Source: Alkalibacillus aidingensis
GTDB lineage: Bacteria > Bacillota > Bacilli > Bacillales > Alkalibacillaceae
NCBI RefSeq assembly: GCF_014595945.1
Contig: NZ_JABXWU010000001.1
Location: 248,001-312,000 of the forward strand
Direction of reading: 5' to 3'
DNA length: 64,000 nt
The position numbers and the translations under genes are program-made. This document shows positions 18,058 to 28,241 of this stretch, one piece after another. The stretch's first letter is position 1; each line of letters starts with the position of its first letter. The notes under the pieces were generated by a model. That model was given only the letters and a program-made list of their open reading frames with translations. It searched no databases and was not told the DNA's origin.

Positions 18058-19005
18058 ATGATGAAGAAATTGGCTTTTTTATTCCCTGGCCAAGGCTCGC
18101 AAAGTGTTGGGATGGGGCAATCCTTTTATGAACAAGTACCAGAAGTCAAGCAGATGTTTAAACAAGCAGATGAAGTGTTAGGCTATTCATTGAGTGACTT
18201 AATGCTTAATGGACCAGACGATGAACTAACTAAAACGGAGAATGCTCAACCTGCCTTATTATTAAATAGTGTTGCTATTTTTGAACAGTTGAAAAAAGCA
18301 GAAGTTTCTCCTTCAATGGTAGCTGGTCATAGTTTGGGAGAATATAGCGCTCTTTACGCTGCTAATGCCATCTCTTTTGAAGATGCTCTTCAAGCGGTTC
18401 ATCAACGTGGTAAGCTAATGGAGCAAGCGGTGCCGTCAGGGCAAGGAACGATGGCAGCTGTATTAGGACTTGATGATGAGACCATTATGAACGTAACTGA
18501 CGAAATTACTAAGTCAGGTAACGTTGTAAATGTGGCAAACTATAATTGCCCAGGTCAAACCGTGATTTCCGGAACGACTCAGGGTGTGAATCTAGCAGTA
18601 GAGGCCTTAAAAGAAGCCGGTGCTAAACGTGTTTTACCTTTAAATGTTAGCGGTCCGTTTCACTCACAACTCATGAAACCAGCAAGTGCAGATTTTACAA
18701 CTGTGTTAGATCAAGCAGATATAAAGGATGCTGAACTGCCGGTCTATGCGAATGTAACAGCTGAGCCGGTACAAGACCAGGAACAAATTAAACAATTATT
18801 AATTGAACAGCTATACTCACCGGTTCAATTTACACAAACGCTAAAAAATATGGTTGAACAAGACGTTGATGCGTTTGTTGAAGTTGGTAATGGTAAAGTA
18901 TTATCTGGATTAGTTAAAAAAGTCCATCGTAGAGCAAAAGTATTTAGTGTCCAAGATCAAGACAGTTTTGATCAGCTAATTAATTGGTTGAAGGAGGAAG
19001 AGTAG
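18058..19005 (+). CDS. fabD: Malonyl-CoA:ACP transacylase
   Basis: FabD loads malonyl groups onto ACP for fatty acid elongation. The nucleophilic serine is S92 in [18 protein letters not shown] is at the N-terminus, and the catalytic histidine region GPFHSQLM is near residue 200. The 315-residue length is typical. The start ATG directly follows the plsX stop and is preceded by GAGGAG. There is a second ATG one codon later. Confidence 0.96.
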   Translation: MMKKLAFLFPGQGSQSVGMGQSFYEQVPEVKQMFKQADEVLGYSLSDLMLNGPDDELTKTENAQPALLLNSVAIFEQLKKAEVSPSMVAGHSLGEYSALYAANAISFEDALQAVHQRGKLMEQAVPSGQGTMAAVLGLDDETIMNVTDEITKSGNVVNVANYNCPGQTVISGTTQGVNLAVEALKEAGAKRVLPLNVSGPFHSQLMKPASADFTTVLDQADIKDAELPVYANVTAEPVQDQEQIKQLLIEQLYSPVQFTQTLKNMVEQDVDAFVEVGNGKVLSGLVKKVHRRAKVFSVQDQDSFDQLINWLKEEE

Positions 19006-19007
19006 AC

Positions 19008-19748
19008 ATGTTAAATGGTAAAGCTGCTTTAGTGACAGGTGCATCTCGTGGAATTGGAAAAGCCATTGCGCTTGAGTTAGCTAAGCAAGGTGCTAATGTT
19101 GTTGTTAATTATGCAGGAAGCAAAGATAAAGCAGAAGCTGTTGTTGACGAGATTAAACAATTAGGACAAGAAGCGGTAGCTGTCCAAGCAAACGTATCGT
19201 CAGCAGACGAGGTTAAAGCATTAATTAAAGAAACGATTGACCAGTTTGGTTCGGTTGATATACTTGTGAATAATGCCGGAATTACCCGAGATAATTTATT
19301 AATGCGTATGAAAGAAGAGGAATTTGATGATGTAATTGAAACCAACTTAAAAGGTGTATATAACTGCATCAAAGGGGTTACACGTCAAATGATGAAACAA
19401 CGTGCTGGTAAAATTATCAATGTGGCATCAATTGTTGGTGTTACTGGTAACCCTGGTCAAACTAACTATGTTGCCGCTAAAGCAGGTGTGATTGGGATGA
19501 CTAAATCCGTAGCCAAAGAATTAGCTACACGTCATATTAATGTTAATGCGGTAGCACCTGGATTTATTGCAACAGATATGACAGATGAACTTTCAGATGA
19601 AGCTAAACAACAAATGTATGATTTAATACCATTAGGCCGTCTTGGCGATCCTGAAGATGTGGCAAAAGTTGTACGCTTTTTAGCATCCAGTGATGCGGAT
19701 TATCTAACAGGTCAGACCCTACATGTAGACGGTGGTATGGTAATGTAA
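19008..19748 (+). CDS. fabG: 3-oxoacyl-ACP reductase FabG
   Basis: FabG carries out the first NADPH-dependent reduction in each elongation cycle. It is a 246-residue short-chain dehydrogenase. The cofactor motif TGASRGIG is at residues 10-17, and the catalytic set is N113, S141, Y154 and K158. I chose ATG 19008 because AAGGAGG lies 10 bases upstream and because it gives the family's length; an in-frame upstream start would overlap fabD. The C-terminus [13 protein letters not shown] is standard. Confidence 0.97.
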   Translation: MLNGKAALVTGASRGIGKAIALELAKQGANVVVNYAGSKDKAEAVVDEIKQLGQEAVAVQANVSSADEVKALIKETIDQFGSVDILVNNAGITRDNLLMRMKEEEFDDVIETNLKGVYNCIKGVTRQMMKQRAGKIINVASIVGVTGNPGQTNYVAAKAGVIGMTKSVAKELATRHINVNAVAPGFIATDMTDELSDEAKQQMYDLIPLGRLGDPEDVAKVVRFLASSDADYLTGQTLHVDGGMVM

Positions 19749-19786
19749 TATAATAAATTGTCCAAGCTTTGAAGGGAGGTGACAAC

Positions 19787-20020
19787 ATGGCAGACGTATT
19801 TGATCGCGTAAAAAACATCATTGTTGAGCGTCTTGATGTTGATGAATCAAAAGTTACTGAGGCAGCTTCATTTAAAGATGATCTAGAGGCGGATTCTTTA
19901 GATGTCGTTGAATTAGTAATGGAACTTGAAGATGAGTTCGATATGGAAATTTCTGATGAAGAAGCAGAAAAAATTAATACAGTAGGTGATGCTGTGAACT
20001 ACATAAACAGCACCCAGTAA
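19787..20020 (+). CDS. acpP: Acyl carrier protein
   Basis: ACP carries acyl intermediates on a 4'-phosphopantetheine arm attached to serine 37 in [10 protein letters not shown]. It is a 77-residue, strongly acidic protein. The start is ATG 19787, preceded by a strong AAGGGAGGTGA site. A short hairpin follows the stop and may reduce read-through into rnc. Confidence 0.98.
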   Translation: MADVFDRVKNIIVERLDVDESKVTEAASFKDDLEADSLDVVELVMELEDEFDMEISDEEAEKINTVGDAVNYINSTQ

Positions 20021-20031
20021 ATATCTGAGTT

Positions 20032-20070
20032 GAGGATGGCATCAAAGAGTCATCCTCTTCTGTTATATTT
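20032..20070 (+). terminator. Hairpin between acpP and rnc, possible attenuator
   Basis: Arms GAGGATG (20032-20038) and CATCCTC (20051-20057) enclose a 12-base loop, followed by a T-rich run TTCTGTTATATTT. The tail is imperfect, so it may be a partial terminator that lowers rnc expression relative to acpP, or an RNase III-processed stem. Confidence 0.6.
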
Positions 20071-20092
20071 ACGAATAGAAAAGGTGGAAGAT

Positions 20093-20770
20093 ATGGATTT
20101 GAAACAATTTCAAGAGTTACTAAACATTCAATTTAAAAATGAACAACTTTTAAAACAGGCTTTTATGCATACATCATATGTGAATGAGCATCAGGACCCA
20201 CAACTAGAAGATAACGAAAGGTTAGAATTTTTAGGTGATGCAGTACTAGAGCTCGCTGTATCCCAACATTTATATCGACACTATCCTGATATGAGTGAAG
20301 GAGAATTAACCAAATTCCGTGCCAATATTGTCTGTGAACCCTCGCTAGAGCAATTTGCTAAACAATTAAAGATTAATGAATGTGTATTGCTTGGTAAAGG
20401 TGAGGAAGCCTCTGGTGGAAGAAACAGGCCAGCGTTATTGGCAGATGCATTTGAAGCCTTTATTGGGGCGCTTTATTTAGACCAAGGTTTTGAAACGGCC
20501 TTATCCGTCTTACAAGCGCATATTTTTCCAAATATTGAACCGGGTGCTTTTTCGCATGTGATGGATTATAAAAGTAAATTACAAGAAGCTGTACAAAAAC
20601 GGGGGAAATCGGTTGAATACCAAATTATTGATGAAATTGGACCCGATCATAATCGTCAATTTATAGCAGCAGTTTATGTGGAAGATCAGAAGTTAGGTAC
20701 AGGGCAAGGACGTTCCAAAAAGGATGCCGAGCAAGAGGCTGCGCGTGAAGCGTTAAGTGCCATTCAATAA
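20093..20770 (+). CDS. rnc: Ribonuclease III
   Basis: RNase III cleaves double-stranded RNA in rRNA, mRNA and scRNA maturation. The signature [17 protein letters not shown] carries the catalytic acidic residues, and a C-terminal double-stranded RNA-binding domain ([11 protein letters not shown] to the end) is complete. I chose ATG 20093, preceded by AAGGTGG, giving 225 residues. The B. subtilis enzyme is about 249 residues and has a longer N-terminus. Upstream codons here overlap the acpP-rnc hairpin, so the shorter start is more likely. Confidence 0.95.
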   Translation: MDLKQFQELLNIQFKNEQLLKQAFMHTSYVNEHQDPQLEDNERLEFLGDAVLELAVSQHLYRHYPDMSEGELTKFRANIVCEPSLEQFAKQLKINECVLLGKGEEASGGRNRPALLADAFEAFIGALYLDQGFETALSVLQAHIFPNIEPGAFSHVMDYKSKLQEAVQKRGKSVEYQIIDEIGPDHNRQFIAAVYVEDQKLGTGQGRSKKDAEQEAAREALSAIQ

Positions 20771-20780
20771 CTGTGCTACT

Positions 20781-20822
20781 AAAAACACCGTACCAGTTTA
20801 AAGTTCTTGGTACGGTGTTTTA
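20781..20822. terminator. Bidirectional terminator between rnc and DUF1128 gene
   Basis: Arms AAAACACCGTACCA and TGGTACGGTGTTTT enclose a short loop. It lies between two converging genes and would serve both strands. Confidence 0.92.
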
Positions 20823-20833
20823 TTCGTGAATAA

Positions 20834-21055
20834 TTATTTACGATACTTTTTTAGCTCGTCAATAATAGCGTTTATTTCTGCTACACTTACTTGTCCTTGC
20901 ATGGTAAGCATGTCATAAATATCCTTGATTTCGTGATAGTGCTCTAGGTCATAATCTTCCGGATTTAGAAGCGAAGAGTTCATAACTTGTAGCTTTTTAG
21001 CTAGTTCATCGATAATATATTCTAAATTTTCAGCTGTAGCTTCGTTTAAATTCAT
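20834..21055 (-). CDS. DUF1128 family small protein (YfkK-like)
   Basis: This 73-residue acidic helical protein resembles the DUF1128 family (B. subtilis YfkK). Its function is unknown. Recognisable segments are ENLEYIIDELAKKLQVMNSSL, DYDLEHYHEIKDIYDML and the C-terminal AEINAIIDELKKYRK. I prefer the second ATG (21055) because GGGAG lies 8 bases before it; the first ATG at 21070 overlaps that site and would add five residues. It lies on the minus strand between rnc and smc, genes that are adjacent in B. subtilis, so it looks like a relocated single gene. Confidence 0.75.
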   Translation of the reverse strand: MNLNEATAENLEYIIDELAKKLQVMNSSLLNPEDYDLEHYHEIKDIYDMLTMQGQVSVAEINAIIDELKKYRK

Positions 21056-21121
21056 CTTTTCAACTCCCATTCATATTTTGAAACCTTCTTTGATTCTATG
21101 TTTTATGATAAAATAAATAGG

Positions 21122-21150
21122 TTGAAATGTTAAGTGTATTCATATAAAAA
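21122..21150 (+). promoter_or_regulatory. Possible promoter of smc
   Basis: TTGAAA (21122-21127) and TAAAAA (21145-21150) are 17 bases apart; the overlapping TATAAA at 21143 would give only 15. It lies about 85 bases upstream of smc, in an otherwise featureless AT-rich gap. Confidence 0.35.
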
Positions 21151-21235
21151 TACAACCGTGTACATATAAATTGTGTTCTTTAAATCAATGTTAGATTTTA
21201 AAGGGTAAGGATAGAAAGTAAGTAGGTGTTTATAA

Positions 21236-24200
21236 ATGTTTTTAAAAAAGCTAGAAACGGTCGGGTTTAAGTCCTTTGCAGAACGCATATCCGTTGATTT
21301 CGTTCCAGGTGTCACAGCGGTAGTGGGACCTAACGGAAGTGGTAAGTCCAATATTACCGACGCTATTCGTTGGGTACTGGGTGAGCAATCGGCTAAATCG
21401 TTACGTGGTGCAAAGATGGAAGATGTCATTTTTGCTGGAAGTGACACACGTAAAGCATTAAATGTTGCTGATGTCACATTAGTTTTAGATAATGAGGATC
21501 ATCAGCTACCCATTGATTATGATGAAGTAGCTGTAACTAGGCGTGTTTATCGTTCAGGTGATAGTGAATACTTAATCAATAAGCAGCCTTGTCGACTGAA
21601 AGATATCACCGACTTATTTATGGATTCAGGTTTAGGAAAAGAGGCCTTCTCGATCATAAGTCAGGGGAAGGTTGAAGAGATCTTAAGTTCGAAATCAGAG
21701 GAGCGACGTAGTATCTTTGAAGAAGCAGCAGGGGTACTTAAGTATAAAAAACGTAAATTAAACGCTCAAAAGAAGTTAGATGAAACCGAAGATAACCTAA
21801 ATCGTGTAGAAGATATTATTCATGAGATCGAAGGTCAACTAGAGCCATTAGAAAAACAAGCCGAAGTAGCAAGAAAGTATCTGGAAAAAAGAGAAGAACT
21901 TGAACGTGTCGAAGTGTCCTTGTTAGTGACTGAGATTGAACAAATTCATGAAGAGTGGGACCAGTTATTAAAGTCAATTGATCAGTTAAATGAGCAACTA
22001 CAAGTTGAAAAAGCTGTCATTCAAAAAGATGAAGCCCATTTGGAAGAAAAACGTCAATTAATCCAATCACTAGAACAACAAATTAACAAGTGGCAAGATG
22101 AGAAACTTTACTTAACCAAAGAAATCGAACAGTTAGAAGGACAAAAGAACCTAATTGCAGAACGTTTAAAACATTTTGATGAAAGTAAAGATAAATTAGA
22201 GGAAAGCATTCACACGCATGAGAATCAAATTGAACAGTATCAGCTTGATATTGATGATTATCAGAAACGATTGGATGTTTTACGGAGTGCACGAAACGAG
22301 ACTAAAGAAACGATTGCTCATTTAAAAGCCAAGCTTTCATCTGAAGAAGGAAATATTGAGGACCAAATTGAACAGCATAAAGCAGAATATATTGATTTGT
22401 TAAATGAGCAGGCAGCTAGTCGCAATGAGAAACACTCCATTGAGAAGCAAATTGAACAAATCAACGAACGTAAAAAGCGACTAGATGAGCGTTTTGAGAA
22501 AATGCTATTAGAGCGTGAAACTCTACAATCCAACTATGATCAATTTAAAGAAGAAAAAGAGAATGCTACACAAAGGCTAAATCAAATCAAAGCAGCTTAT
22601 CAACGTATAGAAAATGAATTCACATCACAACAAACTGCTATTCAAAGTGATGAAGAAAAATTAAATCAGGCCTACCGAATCATTGAGCAATTGAAATCAA
22701 AAAGAGAAATGCTTGAGGATATGAAAGACTCATATAGTGGGTTTTACTACGGTGTAAAGGCAATTTTACAAGCAAAAGAACGTGGCGAACTAACAGGTAT
22801 ACATGGTGCCGTTGCTCAATTGATCCAAGTCCCACAAGATTACGTAACGGCGTTAGAGACAGCATTAGGAGCACAAGCGCAGCATTTAGTGGTCAGTAAT
22901 GAGCAATCTGCTCGGGACGCCATCCAATTTTTAAAACGCACAAAGAGTGGTCGGGCAACCTTACTGCCTCTTTCGACCATGAAGTCACGCTTGGTTGACC
23001 AACGTGTCTATGACAGGGTCTCCAGTTTTAAAGGTTTTGTTGGCGTATTTTCAGAACTAGTTGAGGTTGAGAAATCTTATCAAACCATCGTTGAGAATTT
23101 ACTAGGAAATGTATTAGTGACGGAAACCTTAAAGGATGCTAATGAACTGGCGAAGCAAGTCAATCATCGGTTCCGAGTCGTTACACTAGAAGGTGATGTT
23201 GTTAATCCAGGTGGTTCAATGAGTGGTGGTGCTAAAAAGAATAGTAATCAAGTTTCACTATTTACTCGTGAACAGGAACTAGAAGAAGTCATTCAAAAGT
23301 TAGCCAACTATGAAGTCAAAACCAACCAATTTAAACAAGAGCTTGAGCAAAAACAAGCTAAATTAGCAGGTTTGCGTAAAGACTTAAGTGAAACGGAAAA
23401 ACAAAAAAATGAAATTCAAGAACAAGTTCATACACTCGATCAAGAGTTGGCGACGATTGAAGTACAACTATCCAATACTAATAAGCAATTAGAAGTCTAT
23501 GATCAAGAAAACAAACAATTTTCCCAAGAAGAACAACAGCTTAAAGATCAGCTCGATCAACTGGAAAATACGTTAGTTAATCAAAGCGAACGATCTGAAA
23601 CCTTAAGACAAAAGATTGATGACCTAACGGAAAACCAGTCATCTTACCAAGCACAACAGGATGAAAATCAAGAACAGTTGAATCATTTACAAATTCGTTT
23701 AGCCGAACAGGACACAGATGTTAGAAACCAAGAGGAACGGCTAGTGCAGTTACAAGAAAGTTTGCGCGAAGAACAAAGTGCTAAAGAGAAAATTGAAGAT
23801 GAGCTTAAAGATTTAAAAGAGTCCCATGAGAAGGCCCATACGATTGAAGGACTTACAGAAACATTGCAAAACCATCGTAACCATTTAGTTTCTGTTGATT
23901 CAAAGCTTGAGGAAGCAAGAGGTCAACGTGAAAACGAAATTCAGCTCCAAGAAGATTTAGAGCGTGAACTAAAAGAGAAAAACCGTCAATATGAAGAGAG
24001 AAAAAGTCAAGTACAAAAACAGGAAGTCCAAGCAAACCGTTTAGATGTTGATTTAGAAAATCGCTTGCAGCAATTAAGTGATGAGTACACAATGACGTTT
24101 GAACGAGCTAAAGATACTTATGGACCAGCTCATGATTTAAATGAAGCCAAACAGCAGGTGAATTTGATTAAACGAGAAATCAAAAATCTAGGAAATGTCA

Positions 24201-24805
24201 ATTTAGGTTCAATAGATGAGTTTGAGAGGATTCAAGAACGCTATGGCTTTTTAACTGATCAGCGTAATGATTTATTAGAGGCAAAAGAAACTCTTCATTC
24301 GATCATCGCTGAAATGGATGATGAAATGATCCGCAAGTTTAGCGAAACCTTTACTAAAATCCAAGAAGAGTTTTCAAAAGTATTTAAAGAGCTTTTTGGT
24401 GGTGGACGGGCTGAATTGACATTAACTAATCCTGATGATCTCCTAGAAACAGGAGTGGACATTATCGCTCAACCTCCAGGAAAGAAACTGCAACAACTCG
24501 GATTGTTATCCGGTGGCGAACGGGCATTAACCGCAATCGCTCTATTATTTGCGATATTACGTGTTCGTCCTGTTCCATTTTGTGTGTTAGATGAGGTAGA
24601 AGCTGCTTTAGATGAGGCAAATGTCGTTCGTTTTGCGGGATATTTAAAGCATTTCTCAGCTCAAACACAATTTATTGTGATTACTCACCGAAAAGGTACA
24701 ATGGAACGTGCAGACGTCTTATATGGTGTCACCATGCAAGAATCTGGGGTTTCTAAACTAGTTTCCGTTAAACTAGAGGAAACTGAAGAAATGATCAGTT
24801 CATAA
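21236..24805 (+). CDS. smc: Chromosome segregation protein SMC
   Basis: SMC forms, with ScpA and ScpB, the bacterial condensin that compacts and separates chromosomes. In the 1189 residues: Walker A GPNGSGKSN at 31-39, two long coiled-coil arms (about 170-500 and 670-1000) around a hinge (about 500-660, with GRATLLPL and NPGGSMSGG), the ABC signature LLSGGERAL near 1091, and Walker B FCVLDEVEAALDEAN near 1117. The length matches the family. It starts a segment continuing into ftsY. Confidence 0.97.
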   Translation: MFLKKLETVGFKSFAERISVDFVPGVTAVVGPNGSGKSNITDAIRWVLGEQSAKSLRGAKMEDVIFAGSDTRKALNVADVTLVLDNEDHQLPIDYDEVAVTRRVYRSGDSEYLINKQPCRLKDITDLFMDSGLGKEAFSIISQGKVEEILSSKSEERRSIFEEAAGVLKYKKRKLNAQKKLDETEDNLNRVEDIIHEIEGQLEPLEKQAEVARKYLEKREELERVEVSLLVTEIEQIHEEWDQLLKSIDQLNEQLQVEKAVIQKDEAHLEEKRQLIQSLEQQINKWQDEKLYLTKEIEQLEGQKNLIAERLKHFDESKDKLEESIHTHENQIEQYQLDIDDYQKRLDVLRSARNETKETIAHLKAKLSSEEGNIEDQIEQHKAEYIDLLNEQAASRNEKHSIEKQIEQINERKKRLDERFEKMLLERETLQSNYDQFKEEKENATQRLNQIKAAYQRIENEFTSQQTAIQSDEEKLNQAYRIIEQLKSKREMLEDMKDSYSGFYYGVKAILQAKERGELTGIHGAVAQLIQVPQDYVTALETALGAQAQHLVVSNEQSARDAIQFLKRTKSGRATLLPLSTMKSRLVDQRVYDRVSSFKGFVGVFSELVEVEKSYQTIVENLLGNVLVTETLKDANELAKQVNHRFRVVTLEGDVVNPGGSMSGGAKKNSNQVSLFTREQELEEVIQKLANYEVKTNQFKQELEQKQAKLAGLRKDLSETEKQKNEIQEQVHTLDQELATIEVQLSNTNKQLEVYDQENKQFSQEEQQLKDQLDQLENTLVNQSERSETLRQKIDDLTENQSSYQAQQDENQEQLNHLQIRLAEQDTDVRNQEERLVQLQESLREEQSAKEKIEDELKDLKESHEKAHTIEGLTETLQNHRNHLVSVDSKLEEARGQRENEIQLQEDLERELKEKNRQYEERKSQVQKQEVQANRLDVDLENRLQQLSDEYTMTFERAKDTYGPAHDLNEAKQQVNLIKREIKNLGNVNLGSIDEFERIQERYGFLTDQRNDLLEAKETLHSIIAEMDDEMIRKFSETFTKIQEEFSKVFKELFGGGRAELTLTNPDDLLETGVDIIAQPPGKKLQQLGLLSGGERALTAIALLFAILRVRPVPFCVLDEVEAALDEANVVRFAGYLKHFSAQTQFIVITHRKGTMERADVLYGVTMQESGVSKLVSVKLEETEEMISS

Positions 24806-24856
24806 CTTACTATTCAACACAATTTAGTGGTTAGAGCAAAGAAAGGAAGTCGACAA

Positions 24857-25864
24857 ATGGGTTTCTTTAAAAAGTTAAAAGAAAAAATTAGTACACAAAC
24901 TGACCAAGTCACAGATAAATTTAAAGACGGATTAACGAAAACGAGGGACAATTTCACCTCAAAGGTTAATGACCTTGTTGCTCGTTACCGAAAAGTAGAC
25001 GAAGAGTTCTTTGAAGAGTTAGAAGAAATTTTAATCTCTGCTGATGTCGGTGTTGAAACCGTCATGGAGTTAATCGAAGAACTTGAGATGGAGGTTAAGC
25101 GTCAAAACATCCAAGACACTGAGGCAGTTAAAGAGGTTATTTCTGAGAAGTTAGTTGATATTTATTATGGTGATGACAATGAATCGGTTGAAGAGTTAAA
25201 CCTTCAAGAAGATGATTTAACAGTCATTTTAATCGTGGGCGTTAACGGTGTAGGTAAAACCACAACTATTGGAAAGCTTGCTCACCAGTTAAAGCAAGAG
25301 GGTAAGTCAGTGTTATTAGCAGCAGGCGATACCTTCCGTGCTGGTGCGATTGATCAGCTTGATGTATGGGGTGAAAGAGCTGATGTTGATGTCATCAAGC
25401 ATAATGAAGGTAGTGACCCAGCAGCAGTTATTTATGATGGCATTCAAGCGGCAAAATCACGTGGTGCTGATGTCTTATTATGTGATACAGCAGGCCGTTT
25501 GCAAAACAAAGTTAACCTTATGAAAGAATTATCTAAAGTTAAGAAGGTTATTGAACGTGAAATTCCTCAAGCTCCGCATGAAACATTGCTTGTCCTAGAT
25601 GCGACAACGGGTCAGAATGCCATGAGCCAAGCGAAGGTCTTTAAAGAGGCGACTGATGTGTCTGGAATTGTTTTAACGAAGTTAGATGGAACAGCAAGAG
25701 GTGGAATTGTTCTAGCTATTCGTAATGAATTAGATATACCAGTTAAATATGTTGGCCTCGGTGAACAAATTACTGATCTGCAACCATTTAATGCCCATCA
25801 GTTTGTCTATGGATTATTTGGTGATTTAATGGTAGAAAGTAACGAGTCAGAACAGGAGTCATGA
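24857..25864 (+). CDS. ftsY: Signal recognition particle receptor FtsY
   Basis: FtsY docks the signal recognition particle to the membrane for co-translational protein insertion. It is a GTPase of 335 residues. The N domain is at about residues 30-110; the G domain has [40 protein letters not shown] and [11 protein letters not shown] chose ATG 24857, preceded by AAAGGAAG; an in-frame GTG at 24827 lacks a ribosome site. The short N-terminal A domain is typical of Gram-positive FtsY. Confidence 0.96.
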   Translation: MGFFKKLKEKISTQTDQVTDKFKDGLTKTRDNFTSKVNDLVARYRKVDEEFFEELEEILISADVGVETVMELIEELEMEVKRQNIQDTEAVKEVISEKLVDIYYGDDNESVEELNLQEDDLTVILIVGVNGVGKTTTIGKLAHQLKQEGKSVLLAAGDTFRAGAIDQLDVWGERADVDVIKHNEGSDPAAVIYDGIQAAKSRGADVLLCDTAGRLQNKVNLMKELSKVKKVIEREIPQAPHETLLVLDATTGQNAMSQAKVFKEATDVSGIVLTKLDGTARGGIVLAIRNELDIPVKYVGLGEQITDLQPFNAHQFVYGLFGDLMVESNESEQES

Positions 25865-25898
25865 TTCCGGTAGTGAAAAGACCGTTAGGAGTGTTATC

Positions 25899-26225
25899 GT
25901 GCTTGAAAAAACAACACGTATAAATTATTTATTTGATTTTTATCAACAGTTATTAACCGATAAACAGCGAAAATATATGGAATTATATTATTTAGAAGAC
26001 TATTCTTTAGGAGAAATTTCTGAAACCTATCATGTAAGTCGACAAGCTGTTTATGATAATATAAAACGTACAGAGGCCATGTTAGAAGAATATGAGTCAC
26101 AACTGGGTTTATATGAACGTTTTGAAAAACGCAATGAACTTATTCAAGAAATGAAAGAAAAATTAGATACCCAAGAATATGATGATCTAAAGACTTTACT
26201 AGATCAATTGGAAAACCTAGAGTAG
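25899..26225 (+). CDS. ylxM: YlxM/p13 family DNA-binding protein
   Basis: YlxM is a 108-residue helix-turn-helix protein regularly encoded in front of ffh and thought to modulate the SRP pathway. The sigma-region-4-like helix-turn-helix is seen at [20 protein letters not shown]. The start is GTG, preceded by TAGGAG. It sits between ftsY and ffh with small gaps, as in other Bacillaceae. Confidence 0.93.
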   Translation: MLEKTTRINYLFDFYQQLLTDKQRKYMELYYLEDYSLGEISETYHVSRQAVYDNIKRTEAMLEEYESQLGLYERFEKRNELIQEMKEKLDTQEYDDLKTLLDQLENLE

Positions 26226-26238
26226 GGGGACGGTCCAA

Positions 26239-27579
26239 ATGGCATTTGAAGGTTTAGCCGAGCGACTGCAAGGAACAATTAAAAAAATTACAGGTAAGGG
26301 TAAGGTATCTGAAGCAGACGTTAAAGAAATGACGCGTGAAGTCAGACTAGCTTTGCTTGAAGCCGATGTTAACTTTAAAGTCGTAAAGGATTTAATTAAA
26401 CGAATAAAAGAACGAGCTGTCGGTCAAGAAGTTTTAGAGAGCCTGACACCAGGGCAGCAAGTCATCAAAGTGGTTAAAGAAGAGTTGACGGAACTAATGG
26501 GTGGAGAGCAAAGTAAGATTGCTGTAGCTAATAAGCCACCAACCGTTATTATGATGGTAGGTTTACAAGGTGCGGGTAAAACAACGACTACAGGTAAGTT
26601 AGCTAATTTACTACGCAAAAAATATAACCGTAATCCATTGTTAGTAGCAGCTGACGTTTATCGGCCAGCTGCGATTGATCAGTTAGAAACGTTAGGCACG
26701 CAACTAGATATGCCTGTCTATTCTAAGGGAACTGATGCTAATCCGGTTGATATTGCCAATGAAGCGATCGATAAAGCTAAGGAAGAACACCACGATTATG
26801 TCATCATCGATACAGCCGGTCGTTTACATGTCGATGAAGATCTAATGGGAGAATTACAACAAATTAAAGAAGACACCAACCCTGATGAAATCTTCTTAGT
26901 TGTTGATGCGATGACAGGTCAGGATGCTGTAAACGTTGCTGAAAGTTTTGATGAACAACTTGATATTAGTGGGGTTGTTTTAACCAAATTAGATGGTGAC
27001 ACTCGTGGTGGTGCTGCTTTATCTATTCGAGCTGTAACAGGTAAACCAGTTAAATTCGCTGGTATGGGTGAGAAACTTGACCAATTAGAAGCTTTCCATC
27101 CTGATCGCATGGCTTCACGTATTTTAGGAATGGGGGATGTCTTTAGCTTAATTGAAAAGGCAGAAGCTGAAGTCGATGAGAAAAAAGCTAAAGAAATGCA
27201 AGACAAGATGCGGTCTATGTCTTTTACATTCGAAGACTTCCTAGAACAAATGGATCAAGTAAAAAATATGGGGCCATTAGATGAACTAATAAATATGATG
27301 CCTGGTGCCAATAAAATGAAAGGCATGAAAAACCTACAGGTGGATGATAAACAGCTATCTCATATTGAAGCTATTATCCAATCCATGACCAAGAAAGAAA
27401 GAGTCGACCCTAGCATAATTAATGCTAGTCGTAAGAAGCGAATTGCCAAGGGATCAGGCACTTCAGTTGCCCAGGTCAATCGCTTGCTTAAACAGTTTGA
27501 TGAAATGAAGAAAATGATGAAACAAATGACAAGTTCTAAGAAAGGGAAGAAGGGTGGAATGAATTTTCCGTTTATGTAA
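26239..27579 (+). CDS. ffh: Signal recognition particle protein Ffh
   Basis: Ffh binds the SRP RNA and hydrophobic signal sequences emerging from the ribosome. The N domain is residues 1-90. The G domain has GLQGAGKTTTTGKLA, DVYRPAAIDQL, DTAGRLHVDEDLMGEL and TKLDGDTRGGAAL. The methionine-rich M domain runs from about 300 to the end (446 residues), with several Met-Lys-rich helices. AGTAGGGGG precedes the ATG. It closes the SRP gene cluster ftsY-ylxM-ffh. Confidence 0.97.
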   Translation: MAFEGLAERLQGTIKKITGKGKVSEADVKEMTREVRLALLEADVNFKVVKDLIKRIKERAVGQEVLESLTPGQQVIKVVKEELTELMGGEQSKIAVANKPPTVIMMVGLQGAGKTTTTGKLANLLRKKYNRNPLLVAADVYRPAAIDQLETLGTQLDMPVYSKGTDANPVDIANEAIDKAKEEHHDYVIIDTAGRLHVDEDLMGELQQIKEDTNPDEIFLVVDAMTGQDAVNVAESFDEQLDISGVVLTKLDGDTRGGAALSIRAVTGKPVKFAGMGEKLDQLEAFHPDRMASRILGMGDVFSLIEKAEAEVDEKKAKEMQDKMRSMSFTFEDFLEQMDQVKNMGPLDELINMMPGANKMKGMKNLQVDDKQLSHIEAIIQSMTKKERVDPSIINASRKKRIAKGSGTSVAQVNRLLKQFDEMKKMMKQMTSSKKGKKGGMNFPFM

Positions 27580-27590
27580 TGGAAAAATCC

Positions 27591-27619
27591 TTTACACACT
27601 TTTAAATCTCTGATACAAT
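27591..27619 (+). promoter_or_regulatory. Sigma-A promoter of rpsP
   Basis: TTTACA (27591-27596) and TACAAT (27614-27619) are 17 bases apart, in the 78-base gap between ffh and rpsP. Confidence 0.75.
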
Positions 27620-27657
27620 CTTTACTTGTGATAAGCAATTTAATGGAGGTGTAAGAT

Positions 27658-27927
27658 ATGGCAGTTAAAATCCGCTTAAAAAGAATGGGTTCTAAAAGAA
27701 AACCTTTTTACCGTGTAGTAGTTGCAGATTCACGTTCACCTCGTGATGGACGTATTATTGAGCAAATTGGCACATATAATCCAGTTACTGAAACTCCAGA
27801 GGTTTCAATCGACGAAGAAAAAGCGTTAGACTGGATGACTAAAGGTGCAAAACCTAGTGACACAGTACGCAACTTATTCTCAAAGCAAGGCATCATGGAG
27901 AAGTTTCACGAGTCAAAAAATAACTAA
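27658..27927 (+). CDS. rpsP: Small-subunit ribosomal protein bS16
   Basis: bS16 is an 89-residue basic protein of the 30S subunit. It starts [19 protein letters not shown] and contains [18 protein letters not shown], the family signature. A good sigma-A promoter and AATGGAGGTG lie upstream. It heads the rpsP-khpA-ylqD-rimM-trmD group. Confidence 0.98.
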   Translation: MAVKIRLKRMGSKRKPFYRVVVADSRSPRDGRIIEQIGTYNPVTETPEVSIDEEKALDWMTKGAKPSDTVRNLFSKQGIMEKFHESKNN

Positions 27928-27944
27928 TAAGGATTTGTGATAGC

Positions 27945-28172
27945 ATGAAAGCCTTAATTGAAACAATTGTAAATCCATTGGTTGATTACCCAGAAGATGT
28001 TGATGTGACAGTTGAGGAGACGGATTATAAAATTCGTTATCATTTAACAGTACATGAACAAGACGTTGGAAAAGTAATTGGAAAAAATGGACGTATTGCT
28101 AAAGCAATTCGTACGGTTGTCCACGCAGCTAATACGAATTCAAGCAAAAAGGTTTTTGTTGATATTATGTAA
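27945..28172 (+). CDS. khpA: KH-domain RNA-binding protein KhpA
   Basis: KhpA (YlqC) is a 75-residue single KH-domain protein that pairs with KhpB/Jag in RNA binding and cell-size control in Firmicutes. The KH signature VGKVIGKNGRIAKAIRTVV is present. It is 17 bases after rpsP. A terminator follows immediately, so ylqD and rimM probably depend partly on read-through or another promoter. Confidence 0.94.
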   Translation: MKALIETIVNPLVDYPEDVDVTVEETDYKIRYHLTVHEQDVGKVIGKNGRIAKAIRTVVHAANTNSSKKVFVDIM

Positions 28173-28173
28173 A

Positions 28174-28205
28174 GAGGGAGAGGGGACAACCTTTCCCTTT
28201 TTTGT
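28174..28205 (+). terminator. Terminator after khpA
   Basis: Arms GGGAGAGG (28176-28183) and CCTTTCCC (28190-28197), with one G-U pair, are followed by a run of T. It begins immediately after the khpA stop. Confidence 0.8.
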
Positions 28206-28241
28206 AGTTAAAAATATAATTTTTCGTGACTTTTGCTTTAT

